Assembly: GCA_016787575.1 (NCBI GenBank)
Contig: JAEUUO010000013.1
Location: 186,001-250,000, forward strand
Source: Saprospiraceae bacterium
Lineage (GTDB): Bacteria; Bacteroidota; Bacteroidia; Chitinophagales; Saprospiraceae
Direction: 5' to 3'
Length of the DNA stretch: 64,000 nt
Shown here: positions 33,464 through 43,128 of the stretch, piece after piece
How the letters are laid out: the number at the start of each line of letters is the position of its first letter
How positions within the stretch are numbered: the first letter of the stretch is position 1
Made by a program: the position numbers and the translations under genes
The notes under the pieces: generated by a model
Databases searched by the model: none
Seen by the model: only the letters and a program-made list of their open reading frames with translations
What the model was told of the DNA's origin: nothing

Positions 33464-35674
33464 ATGAAAGCTACCTATTTGTGGCTGAATGCTTGCATTT
33501 GGCTGATTGGCAATGGCGTGTTGTGCGCAAAATCCAATTTAAATTTTTATCTGGAATGCCCTCCATCCGTTACGGTATATTGTTATGACGATGTAAGTAA
33601 CTTGGATAAATGGGGAATTGCTTATGTCTGGGAAAATTATGTAAAAAAACCGGCGCCTCCACCGGTTAAAGTAGTTTACAACACCAATGCATGCGGGATT
33701 GGTACAATTACCCGCTATTGGGAAGTAGAAGATCCGCATTGGGTTATTCAAAAATGCTCACAAACCATTACCATAGTTGGAGGAACAAATTTTACAGCAG
33801 CAGATATTACCTGGCCACCGGCCTATACCATTGATGGGTGCAATCCTAGTACAGATCCACGTACTTTACCCTATCCATACAACTATCCAAGTTTTAATAA
33901 ATTGAAATGTGCACAACCGATGTATTCTTATAAGGATACAAAATATACAGTATCTGATGGATGCATGAAAATATTGAGAGATTGGAAAGTGATTGATTGG
34001 TGTCAATATAAACCAAATGTGTATCCGGCAGTAGGGCAATGGACCTATACACAAGTAATTAAATTAATTGTAAGTGATTCGACTGCAAAAATAATTTGCC
34101 CATTGGATACCGTCATCGAATCAACTATGAATTGCAAAGGCGCTTATGTGAAACTTGACTCTGCAAAAGCAATTTCAAAATGTGGGTTTCCATTGAGTAT
34201 AAAAAATAATTCGCCTTATTCAAAAAGTAAAGGGCCGGATGCAAGTGGAGATTACCCGTTGGGCACAACAGAGTTTTATTTCACAGCTGAATATGGTTGT
34301 GGAAAAGAAATTAAATGCAAAGTAAAAGTAACCGTAAAAAATAAAATTGGACCTGTACCTTATTGTTTGAATGGATTAATTGTTGCATTAATGCCAGTAG
34401 ATACCAATAAAGATGGCACACCGGACGATGGTATGATTGCTGTTTGGGCAAAAGATTTTAATTTAGGATCCTATCATCCATGTGGTTATAAAAAATTGAG
34501 CTTTTCCTTTTCATCCGATACAACGAATAAATCAAGAATTTTTACTTGTGCAGATTTAGGAAAAAACGAAGTTCAAATGTGGGTTACAGATTCATTAGGA
34601 AATCAATCTTACTGCAAAACTTATTTAGAAGTCCAAAACAACAATGCTCAAATTCCTGATTGCAAGCGGAAAGACAGTATCAAAACAAGCATTACTGTTT
34701 CTGGTTTGGTAACGGATGATCAAAATCAAAGTTTAGTTGATGTTAAAACAGCTTTAAAAATGAAAGCTGGTATTAAAATCATTCCAAGTTTGATTCCGGT
34801 AATTAAAACCTGGTATGATACCATTGTTCGTCCCAGTGGTTTGAAATTATACATAAGGCATACCGATACGACTTACATTACAAAATACGACACGGTCGTC
34901 AATCAGTGGTCCAAAGAATTGCTTTCAGCTTCTAATGGTAAGTTTCAATTTACAGATTTGATAAAAGGGCAAGATTATTATTTGAACCTAAGTAAAAGAG
35001 AACTTTCATTCAAAGGGATTGATATAAATGATTTGATTGTTTTATTAAAACACATTTCAGGTTCTCAACGCATCACCGATACTTATAAATTAATAGCTGC
35101 TGATATCAACAGCGATGGTACAATCAACCAAGCAGATTTTGATCTTTTATATGATATCGTTTCCGGTATTACTCCATATGAAAGCTTGACAAATCATTGG
35201 CGTTTTGTTCGCAAGGGTTTTGTATTTACGAATCCTCTGATTCCATTTTTAAACAACTTTGAACAAGCATATGAAATTCCAGCTATTGCAAAATCACAAT
35301 CAAATGTAGATTACATTGCAATCCGGGTAGGGGAGTTGGATGGCATTACTTCTGGTGTGACCGGAATTCATTTGCAAGACCGAAGTGTTACACAGGAAAC
35401 TGTTTCTGACGAATTTAAAATTTTAAATTTATTTCCGAATCCATACCGTGATCAACCGGTCACCATTCAATTGGAATTAATAAAACCTGTTACATTGACG
35501 GTTAGCTGGTACAATGTGGCAGGAAAATTGCTAGTAAAAAATGTCCGCTCTTTCGACAAAGGCCTCCAGTTTTGGGAACAAGACTTACAATTTGGCAATG
35601 CGTCTGGAATTTTAATTTATAAAATAACAGATGGTCAACATGTAAAATATGGAAAGCTAAGTCACTCAGAATAA
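33464..35674 (+). CDS. T9SS type A secreted protein with HYR-like and dockerin-like modules
   Basis: 736 residues. The signal peptide (WLNACIWLIGNGVLCAK) is followed by Cys-rich HYR-like beta modules (about 25-400), such as ECPPSVTVYCYDD, ICPLDTVIESTMN and PLGTTEFYFTAEYGCGKEIKC. A carboxypeptidase-like module starts at SGLVTDDQNQSLVDVK (about 412). Two Ca-binding-type helices, KGIDINDLIVLLKHISG and AADINSDGTINQADFDLLYD (about 515-565), form a dockerin-like domain. The C-terminal about 80 residues (LNLFPNPYRDQPVTIQLEL to ILIYKITDG) are a type A sorting domain for T9SS. It is probably a cell-surface or released protein; the binding partner is unknown. A strong terminator follows the gene. Confidence 0.88.
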   Translation: MKATYLWLNACIWLIGNGVLCAKSNLNFYLECPPSVTVYCYDDVSNLDKWGIAYVWENYVKKPAPPPVKVVYNTNACGIGTITRYWEVEDPHWVIQKCSQTITIVGGTNFTAADITWPPAYTIDGCNPSTDPRTLPYPYNYPSFNKLKCAQPMYSYKDTKYTVSDGCMKILRDWKVIDWCQYKPNVYPAVGQWTYTQVIKLIVSDSTAKIICPLDTVIESTMNCKGAYVKLDSAKAISKCGFPLSIKNNSPYSKSKGPDASGDYPLGTTEFYFTAEYGCGKEIKCKVKVTVKNKIGPVPYCLNGLIVALMPVDTNKDGTPDDGMIAVWAKDFNLGSYHPCGYKKLSFSFSSDTTNKSRIFTCADLGKNEVQMWVTDSLGNQSYCKTYLEVQNNNAQIPDCKRKDSIKTSITVSGLVTDDQNQSLVDVKTALKMKAGIKIIPSLIPVIKTWYDTIVRPSGLKLYIRHTDTTYITKYDTVVNQWSKELLSASNGKFQFTDLIKGQDYYLNLSKRELSFKGIDINDLIVLLKHISGSQRITDTYKLIAADINSDGTINQADFDLLYDIVSGITPYESLTNHWRFVRKGFVFTNPLIPFLNNFEQAYEIPAIAKSQSNVDYIAIRVGELDGITSGVTGIHLQDRSVTQETVSDEFKILNLFPNPYRDQPVTIQLELIKPVTLTVSWYNVAGKLLVKNVRSFDKGLQFWEQDLQFGNASGILIYKITDGQHVKYGKLSHSE

Positions 35675-35704
35675 GAAGACAAAGTATTTAAACTACGTTC
35701 ACGG

Positions 35705-35741
35705 GGTCGGATCTTTCAAGGCAGGATCCGACCTTTTTTTT
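35705..35741 (+). terminator. intrinsic terminator after the dockerin/T9SS gene
   Basis: A 9-bp stem GGTCGGATC (35705-35713) and GATCCGACC (35725-35733) is followed directly by eight T residues, 31 bases after the stop codon. Textbook form. Confidence 0.9.
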
Positions 35742-35858
35742 GAATCATTTCTGCAATGTTTCGTTTCGGCTAAAAAATACTAAGCTGGATTTGTCCATTG
35801 CTTTTTAAATAATTAGTTCACTGAATGTAAATTCAGATGAGCATTAAATCAAGCCTAA

Positions 35859-37634
35859 TTATTTCATGGAAATGATTTTTAATTCCACGCGTTGATTTTT
35901 TAATCGTCCTGCTGCCGTTTCATTGCTTGCGATGGGAACCCGTTTGCCATATCCTTTGTACTGTACTTGATCGGCAATAATCCCTTTTTCTTTTAAATAT
36001 TCTGCAACGTTTTTAGCACGTGCTGTGCTGAGGCGATCGCAATATTCAGGAGGAGGAATGCTATTCGTGTGACCTCCAATTTCAATCACTACATCATTAT
36101 TTTTTGATAAAAAATCATAAATTTCATCCAATACGGCATAAGATTCCGGATTTATAACGGAAGAGTCAGCTGTAAAAAATAATTGATTGATTTGTAAGGT
36201 TTGCCCTATTGATATTTTTTTTCGATCCAAATCAGCAATTACTTTAGGTTGATCAATCACAATATTTTCAGTAATTACACAATTATTTTGATCTATTACT
36301 TTAATTGTATTTTTTCCTGCTGATAAATTTGAATTACTCAAGCTGGTTCTGCCATTAGACCACAACACTTTATAGGGTGCAGTTCCTCCGGATAATTCGA
36401 TAGTTGCTTTCCCATCTTTGCGATTTAGTTCGCTGACACCGGTTTTAGAGACGATTTTTACTTGAATGGCTTCTGGTTCTTTAATTTGAATGTTAGCAAC
36501 ATATTCTTCTCCTTCCGCATCGTTTACCGTAATTTGGTAATTACCTGCTCCAAGACTATCGTTTTTTGATCCTTTTAAACCAGCAACATTCCAATTGTAT
36601 GAATAAGGAGATTTGCCTCCTTTGGCAATTACAATGATTTCAGCAGTTTTAGCACCCTTGCATTTTAGTTCACCCTTACTGTATGCAATCACATTGAATT
36701 TTTCTTCTTCGCCATCAAGCATGTCTATACGAAAGAGTCCACGATCTGCCGTTCCCACCCATAAATCATCGTTTTTATCACAAGCCAAGGAAAGAGTTTG
36801 AGAAGATACAAATCCATAATCCTCGTCTATTTGCAATGCAATTTCTTTGTAAGGATCAAATTGAACCAAAATTTCTGAAGCCACATAGATTCTTCCTTTG
36901 CTGTCAGAAACCAATGCGCGAACGGGTCCCTTGCTTAATCCTCTTTTTACTGCTCCATCTTGCCAGCGCTCTCTGCCATCTTCTGAATAAACCAACCACA
37001 TTTTATCTTCAGAAAGTAACCAAACTCCTTCTGTTGTCGAAATTGCACCGGTGAAGTGATGTTGTTTTTCGTACACATCCCAATCCTTATTTTCAATTTT
37101 AGCTATTCCTGCATCTGTTCCAATCCATAAGCGATTGTATGGGTCTGCATACATACTATTTATAGTATTGTTTGGAAGCTTTGAATTTTTTATGGTGTAA
37201 TGATTTAAAACTTTATCCTGGTCGTCGGAAATTTTAAAGACACCTTGTTCAGTGCCTACCCATAGGTCTCCTTTATAATAGGCCATGCATCTGATCTCAG
37301 CTTTGCTTTGCTCTAAAATGATGTTTTGGATGTGATCTGTTGTTTGTACTTGTTGGGTACGATTGCCAAACCAGATTTTTCCTCGTTTATCTTCTGCCAA
37401 TCCTGTAATGGAATCTTTTTCAATGATTTCGGGATCAAGATCCATGGAGATCATCTTATAAAGACCCTTATCGGTTCCCAACCATTTATAATTCTGCTTA
37501 TCAATCAAAATGCATCTAACAGCTTCATCGTGATTTAATTTTTGATAATTTTCAACCAAAGCCTTCGGATCAGTTTGTGCCACTAAATTGAATCCAGTAA
37601 AAAGAAATAGAAATAAATAACTGATATGTTTCAT
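35859..37634 (-). CDS. propeller-SprB-OmpA fusion protein
   Basis: 591 residues with a signal peptide (LFLFLFTGFNLVAQ). Residues about 30-310 contain two-component-regulator-type propeller repeats, each with a W-(L/V)-G-T-(D/E)-x-G motif: YKWLGTDKGLYK, KIWFGNRTQ, LWVGTEQGVFK, LWIGTDAGIAK, LWVGTADRGLFR. Two SprB-like repeats follow (about 320-465; SPYSYNWNVAGLKG with GNYQITVNDAEG, and APYKVLWSNGRT). The C-terminus (about 475-591) is an OmpA-like peptidoglycan-binding domain: NPESYAVLDEIYDFL, IEIGGHTNS, RAKNVAEYLKEKG, YGKRVPIASN and RRVE-like NQRVELKI. No membrane helix or kinase domain is present, so it is not a hybrid sensor. It probably anchors to the cell wall with the propeller in the periplasm. 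Confidence 0.85.
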   Translation of the reverse strand: MKHISYLFLFLFTGFNLVAQTDPKALVENYQKLNHDEAVRCILIDKQNYKWLGTDKGLYKMISMDLDPEIIEKDSITGLAEDKRGKIWFGNRTQQVQTTDHIQNIILEQSKAEIRCMAYYKGDLWVGTEQGVFKISDDQDKVLNHYTIKNSKLPNNTINSMYADPYNRLWIGTDAGIAKIENKDWDVYEKQHHFTGAISTTEGVWLLSEDKMWLVYSEDGRERWQDGAVKRGLSKGPVRALVSDSKGRIYVASEILVQFDPYKEIALQIDEDYGFVSSQTLSLACDKNDDLWVGTADRGLFRIDMLDGEEEKFNVIAYSKGELKCKGAKTAEIIVIAKGGKSPYSYNWNVAGLKGSKNDSLGAGNYQITVNDAEGEEYVANIQIKEPEAIQVKIVSKTGVSELNRKDGKATIELSGGTAPYKVLWSNGRTSLSNSNLSAGKNTIKVIDQNNCVITENIVIDQPKVIADLDRKKISIGQTLQINQLFFTADSSVINPESYAVLDEIYDFLSKNNDVVIEIGGHTNSIPPPEYCDRLSTARAKNVAEYLKEKGIIADQVQYKGYGKRVPIASNETAAGRLKNQRVELKIISMK

Positions 37635-37903
37635 TGGTGCAAGATATTGAAATAAGGACGATTGATTTCTAAACGAAAGGATGCGTTTTTTAGTTTAGGT
37701 GCTCTTGATGGTTCATTTGAAGTTTCAATCATTTAAATTGTTTAAATTGGAATCGAGATTCTAAGATTCTGATTTATTTTGAAATCTTTATAACTTATTA
37801 ATTGCTTGTAAACCAAGGCTTTTGAACAATTTGATTTTGAAAAAAGGTCAAATTTCCCACAAAGTATAAATATGTATTATTTTTAGCCAAAATATTCAAC
37901 AAA

Positions 37904-39436
37904 ATGAACAATCTCTTTAAGCTAAAACCGATCAATGATTTAATAAAAGAGGCGGATGATCCTTCAAAAGGGCTCAAACGAACCCTTAGTGCAACTAATT
38001 TAATAAGTCTTGGGATAGGTGCTATTATAGGCACAGGAATCTTTGTACTTACAGGAACTGCAGCTGCAACTCATGCCGGACCTGCCTTGGTACTTGCATT
38101 TATTTTGTCTGGAGTTGGTTGTGCATTTGCAGGACTCTGTTATGCAGAGTATGCAGCAATGATCCCAATTTCCGGTAGTGCGTATACATATTCTTATGCT
38201 ACACTGGGAGAATTTATAGCCTGGATTATTGGGTGGGATTTGATTTTGGAATATCTTTTTGGTGCCTCGACAGTTGCTGTAGGGTGGTCTGGTTATTTTC
38301 AAAGCATTTTAAAGGATTTTGGAATCTATTTGCCTCCAGAAATAACTGCTTCCACCGGTACCAAATTAATCAATGTGCCCAATGAAGGATGGCAAAACTG
38401 GACAAGTGCTTTAACTGAAAGAATGGCGGCTGCCAATATTGATATCAATGGATTGCAGTCAACGACAGCACTTTTTAACTTTCCTGCTGTTTTAATTATT
38501 GGAATCCTAACTACCTTATTGGTAATTGGAATTCGTGAATCAGCCAATTTTAACAATATCATTGTATTGATAAAACTTGTTGTAATTGTTTTATTTATCG
38601 TATTCGGTTTTCATTTTATTTCAACAGACAATTGGGTTCCATTTATACCTGAACGAGTGATTGATGCAAATGGACATGGACATTTTGGATGGTTTGGAAT
38701 TGTGAGTGCTGCAGGGGTTATATTTTTTGCATACATCGGATTTGATGCGGTTTCAACCTTAGCACAAGAAGCAAAAAACCCACAAAAGGACATGCCAAAA
38801 GGTATTCTTGGTTCTTTAGTAGTGTGTACCATCTTATACATTCTTGTTGCTTTGGTAATGACAGGGATTGTAAATTACAAAGAGTTAAATGTACCTGCAC
38901 CCATTGCATTGGCTATAGATAAAACGGGAGATGCCCTCAGTTGGTTAAGGTTTCCTGTTAAATTGGGCGCTATTGCCGGATTGAGTTCAGTAATTCTTGT
39001 AATGTTGATGGGTCAACCCCGTGTATTCTTTAGTATGGCAAAAGATGGTTTGCTGCCAGCAAGTTTTGCTAAAGTACATCCTAAGTTTAAAACGCCTTAC
39101 ATCACTACCATTATGACCGGTATTGTAGCTGCTTTTTTTGCAGGTGTTTTGCCTATTAATATTTTGGGTGAGTTGGTTTCAATCGGGACCTTGTTTGCGT
39201 TTGTGATTGTTTGTATCGGAATCATCGTGTTGCGTAAATCCAGACCAGATATTGAAAGACCTTTTAAAACACCATGGGTTCCTTTGGTTCCAATTCTGGG
39301 TGCCGCCATTTGTTTTTTACAAATGCTTGGACTTCCTATGGATACCTGGCTTCGACTGATCGTTTGGATGGCTATTGGATTTGCTATATACTTTTTGTAC
39401 GGAATTAAACATAGTAAAATTCAAAACACCAAATAA
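37904..39436 (+). CDS. APC superfamily amino-acid permease (cationic amino-acid transporter type)
   Basis: 510 residues with about 13 membrane helices. The start LGIGAIIGTGIFVLTG is the conserved TM1 substrate-binding region of the APC family. GSAYTYSYATLGEFIAWIIG (TM3 area) and FFAYIGFDAVSTLAQEAKNP with PKGILGSLV are typical of the CAT/YfnA-like subfamily. It probably takes up a cationic or neutral amino acid by cation symport; the substrate is not readable. The 269-base gap before it, after the OmpA fusion on the other strand, shows no gene and no clear promoter box. Confidence 0.92.
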   Translation: MNNLFKLKPINDLIKEADDPSKGLKRTLSATNLISLGIGAIIGTGIFVLTGTAAATHAGPALVLAFILSGVGCAFAGLCYAEYAAMIPISGSAYTYSYATLGEFIAWIIGWDLILEYLFGASTVAVGWSGYFQSILKDFGIYLPPEITASTGTKLINVPNEGWQNWTSALTERMAAANIDINGLQSTTALFNFPAVLIIGILTTLLVIGIRESANFNNIIVLIKLVVIVLFIVFGFHFISTDNWVPFIPERVIDANGHGHFGWFGIVSAAGVIFFAYIGFDAVSTLAQEAKNPQKDMPKGILGSLVVCTILYILVALVMTGIVNYKELNVPAPIALAIDKTGDALSWLRFPVKLGAIAGLSSVILVMLMGQPRVFFSMAKDGLLPASFAKVHPKFKTPYITTIMTGIVAAFFAGVLPINILGELVSIGTLFAFVIVCIGIIVLRKSRPDIERPFKTPWVPLVPILGAAICFLQMLGLPMDTWLRLIVWMAIGFAIYFLYGIKHSKIQNTK

Positions 39437-39507
39437 CAACTGCTTTATTTGAAAGATCTTGGCAGAGCCGCCCGTCTTTGTAGCATGTAAGTTGTACTTT
39501 CTGTGAC

Positions 39508-40038
39508 TTAAAAATCGAAGCGCATCAGTAAATCCGTTTGTGGATCCTTTCCCAATAGGAATTGATGTGATCCAAATGCTTTAAATCCGTATCGTTCATA
39601 AAAGCGAATGGCGGATTTGTTTTGATTCCATACTCCCAACCAGATGTATCGGATGATTGCATTGCGACTTGCATTTTTAAATATATGATCCAACAAAAGC
39701 ATTCCATAACCTTTGTTTTGGTGCTCTTTGCATACATAGATACGTTCTATTTCTAATGAAGATGGATCATTGATGTCAGATTGATATGGACTTAAATTTG
39801 TTTTGTAATAGGCGATTGGATTTCCTTCCTGTAATAAGAAAACAAATTCAGATTGGGACAGTGTTAACTCCTGCTTTATTTGATTTGTCGAAAAAGCAGT
39901 CGCTATGTAAAGCTCTATATCCACAGGAGCATTAAGATGATAAAAAGCATCGCGAAATGTTTTTATTGATATGTTCCGAAGCAAAGCAAACTCTTCGGCT
40001 TGCACTTTTCTAAATTCTGGTTCAGTTGGAAACTCCAA
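39508..40038 (-). CDS. GNAT family N-acetyltransferase
   Basis: 176 residues from a TTG at 40038. The acetyl-CoA-binding A motif is visible as RIYVCKEHQNKGYGMLLLDHI (within about 98-118), preceded by the strand DPSSLEIE. The C-terminal strand and helix SAIRFYERYGFKAFGSHQF is the conserved B motif. The acceptor is unknown. There is no ATG; the upstream codons to the in-frame stop at 40054-40056 read GIKIKV-, and an ATT nine bases upstream of the TTG lies closer to a GAGG-like sequence, so the true start could be non-standard. It lies 19 bases after the permease stop on the same strand and is probably co-transcribed. Confidence 0.82.
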   Translation of the reverse strand: MEFPTEPEFRKVQAEEFALLRNISIKTFRDAFYHLNAPVDIELYIATAFSTNQIKQELTLSQSEFVFLLQEGNPIAYYKTNLSPYQSDINDPSSLEIERIYVCKEHQNKGYGMLLLDHIFKNASRNAIIRYIWLGVWNQNKSAIRFYERYGFKAFGSHQFLLGKDPQTDLLMRFDF

Positions 40039-40057
40039 AACTTTAATTTTTCCTCAA

Positions 40058-41494
40058 TTAATTGATTTTGGCAGTTTTGTTCCAATAATAAAATACAGGA
40101 ATACCCAATGCAACTATGATTAAGCCTGGGAATGAATACATGGGTTTTTCAATCAATAAATTAATACAAAACAAGCCAGCTAAAATGATGTACAATGCAG
40201 GGACAAAAGGATATCCCCAGGCTTTGTATGGTCTGTTTAGTTCAGGACGCTCTTTCCGCAATTTAAACAAACCCACTATGGCAATAATTGCAAAAAACAT
40301 TACAGCAAACATGACATAATCGAGTAGATTGCCATATTTTCCGGATAAACACAAAACAGAAGCCCACGCAAATTGGATCCAAAGTGCATTGCCTGGAACT
40401 CCAAATTTATTATTGTCTTTCATTTTCTTAAAGAACAAACCATCTAATGCCATGGCCTGGTAAACACGTGCACTCGAAAAAATAATGCTGTTATTGCAAC
40501 CAAAAGTTGATACCATGATCAGTATTGCCATAATAATGGTAGCAGTTTGGCCAAACATCAATGAAGCAGCAGCGGTTCCAACCCGATTGTCTGCTGCAAA
40601 TTGGATGCCTCTAGAAAAAGCATCCGTGCCATCAGGATTGCCATAAAAAGGAAGTAAGAATAAATAAGCTACGTTTGCAAAAACATAAAGAGTTACAACA
40701 ATAAGTACTCCCCAAAACAAGCTTTTGGGAAGATTTTTCTCAGGAGATTCCATTTCTCCTGCAATGAACGTAACATTATTCCATGCATCACAAGAAAATA
40801 AAGATCCAACCAAGGCAACCCCAATTGCAGATATTAAAGTCATTCCACCCAAACTGGTCAAAGTGTATTTACCATCTGTCAAAACATAAGAAGGATTTAA
40901 GGACCAAAATTGATCCCAGTTTGCTTGCCAGACATCCCAATTTCCAAAAACAAAAATCCCTAGCATTATAAGACCAAATAAAGCAAGCAGTTTGGCAAAT
41001 GTAAATAAGCGTAAAATGAATTTACCATACTCAAGACCACGGCTGTTTAGATAGGTCAATAATCCTATGACTGCAATTCCCAACAATTGGGTGGATTTAA
41101 TACTGAAAAAATTCAAATCAAGAATAACGTGATCTTCATTAAAAATGGGCACCAATTCTCCGAAATAGGAGGCAAATGCTACTGCTACTGCAGCGATTGT
41201 TCCACATTGTACAACCAGAAAAACCGTCCAGCCATATAAAAATCCGGTCAGAGGATTGAAGGCTTCTTTTAAAAAGACATAGGGTCCACCGGCTTTTGGA
41301 AACATAGATGCCAATTCACCTAAACTTAATGCTCCTAAAATGGTGATTACCCCGGCGAGTACCCAAATCATAAGCATCCATCCTGGTCCACCTACCGTAC
41401 GGGCCATATCGGCACTCACTCTAAATATTCCGGAACCTATCATGGATCCACTCACAATAAGGATAGCATCCATTAAGCTCAACTTGTACTTCAT
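40058..41494 (-). CDS. APC superfamily amino-acid permease (LAT-like type)
   Basis: 478 residues with about 12 membrane helices. The N-terminus LSLMDAILIVSGSMIGSGIF holds the APC TM1 motif (G-S-x-I-G-S-G-I-F). GELASMFPKAGGPYVFLKEA matches the eukaryotic-like LAT/SteT branch, and FSCDAWNNVTFIAGEMESPEKNLP is the conserved TM6-7 region (split here over about 235-258). It exchanges or imports amino acids; the substrate is unknown. It belongs to a different subfamily from the permease at 37904, so the two are not a recent duplication. The 314-base gap upstream holds the ExbB promoter and nothing else recognisable. Confidence 0.92.
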   Translation of the reverse strand: MKYKLSLMDAILIVSGSMIGSGIFRVSADMARTVGGPGWMLMIWVLAGVITILGALSLGELASMFPKAGGPYVFLKEAFNPLTGFLYGWTVFLVVQCGTIAAVAVAFASYFGELVPIFNEDHVILDLNFFSIKSTQLLGIAVIGLLTYLNSRGLEYGKFILRLFTFAKLLALFGLIMLGIFVFGNWDVWQANWDQFWSLNPSYVLTDGKYTLTSLGGMTLISAIGVALVGSLFSCDAWNNVTFIAGEMESPEKNLPKSLFWGVLIVVTLYVFANVAYLFLLPFYGNPDGTDAFSRGIQFAADNRVGTAAASLMFGQTATIIMAILIMVSTFGCNNSIIFSSARVYQAMALDGLFFKKMKDNNKFGVPGNALWIQFAWASVLCLSGKYGNLLDYVMFAVMFFAIIAIVGLFKLRKERPELNRPYKAWGYPFVPALYIILAGLFCINLLIEKPMYSFPGLIIVALGIPVFYYWNKTAKIN

Positions 41495-41712
41495 AGCCTC
41501 TAATTTGGCTTAAATATAAATGATTCTTGTATCTAATAAAGCGATTGGCATTAGACTTTAGCCAATTTTATCATATGGTACCAGTTTATGCGGAAGGTTC
41601 CCTTTGAAAATTTATAAAAATTGTTGCTAAGCAAACTGTTTGATTTTATGGTATGTTACCAATCGAATCAATCTTCCGGAACACATTATTTCAAAATTAT
41701 ATATAAAAAACG

Positions 41713-41720
41713 TACATTTG
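41713..41720 (+). promoter_or_regulatory. -7 type promoter box for exbB-exbD
   Basis: TACATTTG matches TAnnTTTG, and a TTTC resembling the -33 TTTG lies 20 bases upstream (41689-41692). The leader would be about 85 bases to the ATG at 41809. Confidence 0.5.
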
Positions 41721-41808
41721 TGCCCGAACTTGAAGAAAAACGATAATATTTTCAATTTACATACGAATCTTTAAGGATTTTACGATTAATTAGATAAGAC
41801 TTAAATAT

Positions 41809-42501
41809 ATGTTTCTAACAAGTATTATGATGGTGGCAAAAGCTGGTGAAACCGGAGCTGATGCAATTGCAAAACAAAGTATTATTGATATTATTTTATC
41901 AAGCGGTCCTTTGGGGATTGGAATTATTTCAATTCAGGTTTTGCTTTCTTTTATTGCTATGTATGTTTTTGTTGAACGTTACTTGACCTTTAAATCATTG
42001 GCACGTGAAGATGAACGCGTTATGCAAAATCTAAGAGGAAATATTGGAAGTGGTAACATTCAAACCATTCAAACAATTTGTGCAAATAGCGAAACCCCTT
42101 TAGCCAGAATGGTTGAAAAAGGACTATCTCGTTTAGGAAGACCCATGCCTGAAATCGAATCAGCCATTGAAAATGTAGGCAGAGTGGAAACGTTTAGACT
42201 TGAAAAAAAGGTGACTTATCTTTCTTTAATTGCCCGGATAGCACCCATGTTTGGGTTTTTGGGAACCATTATGGGTGTAATTAAAATATTTTACGATATA
42301 TCATTAACCGATAATCTTTCAATTGGAGTTATCTCTGGAGGTTTGTATCAAAAAATGCTTACATCCGCAGGCGGTTTGTTGGTGGGGATCATTGCCTTTT
42401 TAGGATATTATTTTCTAACAATGATGTTGGACGAGTTGGTAAATAAACTTGAAAAACGCTCTATTGAATTTATGGATATTCTCCATGCACCAGTAAAATA
42501 A
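41809..42501 (+). CDS. exbB: MotA/TolQ/ExbB proton-channel family protein
   Basis: 230 residues with three membrane helices (about 32-54, 135-160, 180-205). The conserved second half, RIAPMFGFLGTIMGVIKIF, with a gap then ISGGLYQKMLTSAGGLLVGI, is the TolQ/ExbB proton-channel core. RVETFRLEKKVTYLSLIARI precedes it (split about 124-143). With ExbD it uses the proton gradient to energise TonB and so the outer-membrane receptors in this window; a gliding-motor-type role (GldL/M) is less likely because the topology and length match ExbB. The exbD-like gene starts 12 bases downstream. Confidence 0.9.
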   Translation: MFLTSIMMVAKAGETGADAIAKQSIIDIILSSGPLGIGIISIQVLLSFIAMYVFVERYLTFKSLAREDERVMQNLRGNIGSGNIQTIQTICANSETPLARMVEKGLSRLGRPMPEIESAIENVGRVETFRLEKKVTYLSLIARIAPMFGFLGTIMGVIKIFYDISLTDNLSIGVISGGLYQKMLTSAGGLLVGIIAFLGYYFLTMMLDELVNKLEKRSIEFMDILHAPVK

Positions 42502-42513
42502 ACCCAATAGCTC

Positions 42514-42915
42514 ATGAATATTCGAGGAAGAAGGAGGGAAACTGCTGAATTGAGTGTGGAATCTCTTAATGACATTATGTTTTTCTTGTTGTTGTTTTTC
42601 TTAATTGTTTCAACACTTGCAAATCCTAATGTAATTAAGTTGATGCTGCCTTCTTCAAAGGCTACGGAACAAACCACAACAAAACCGGTGTCCATCTCTG
42701 TGACACCTGATAAACGGTATTATATAGAAAATAAAGAAGTTGCTTACAATCAAATTCAAACTACTTTAAAGAGTTATATGGCCAAAGCGCCGGACTTAAC
42801 CTGTGTAATCAGGATTGATCAGGGAATGCCGGTACAAGATTTAGTAGATGTTTTGCAAATTGGAGTTAACCTTAAATTAAAAATGGTGCTCGCTTTAAAT
42901 AAAACTGACAACTAA
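42514..42915 (+). CDS. exbD: ExbD/TolR family biopolymer transport protein
   Basis: 133 residues. A short basic cytoplasmic start (MNIRGRRRETAELSVESL) precedes the single membrane helix, NDIMFFLLLFFLIVSTLANP. The first Asp in NDIMF is the conserved proton-carrying residue. The periplasmic domain (about 45-133) includes MLPSSKATEQ and VIRIDQGMPVQDLVDVLQ, as in ExbD/TolR. It acts with the upstream ExbB at the inner membrane. After it, 42916-43128 holds only a short weak hairpin (TTGGC/GCCAA near 42936-42949) and the edge of tRNA-Ala. Confidence 0.92.
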   Translation: MNIRGRRRETAELSVESLNDIMFFLLLFFLIVSTLANPNVIKLMLPSSKATEQTTTKPVSISVTPDKRYYIENKEVAYNQIQTTLKSYMAKAPDLTCVIRIDQGMPVQDLVDVLQIGVNLKLKMVLALNKTDN

Positions 42916-43128
42916 GTTCGAGTCCAAAAATTAATTTGGCTTTTGCCAATCTGAATTTATTTATTTCAAATCATTCGTGATAATCAAAATCCAAGCAAAC
43001 TATTGGATATAGTTTATTAGGTGTCTGATTGAGTAATATTCAATCTATTGATTAATCAATTTGAATAATACAGGCGAAATGTTTAGAATTCCAAATAAAA
43101 GGAATCAAAACTCCAGGCTTTTTTAAAG

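Noticed and set aside
37904..41494. The two APC permeases as a duplicated pair
   Set aside because: TM1 and TM6 motifs place them in different APC subfamilies (CAT-like and LAT-like), and they are on opposite strands.
41809..42915. ExbB/ExbD pair as the gliding motor GldL/GldM
   Set aside because: Three helices with the TolQ/ExbB core and a 133-residue ExbD with a short periplasmic domain do not match GldL (two helices) or GldM (about 500 residues).
42936..42949. Hairpin TTGGC/GCCAA after exbD
   Set aside because: A stem of only 5 bp followed by mixed AT sequence, not a convincing terminator.
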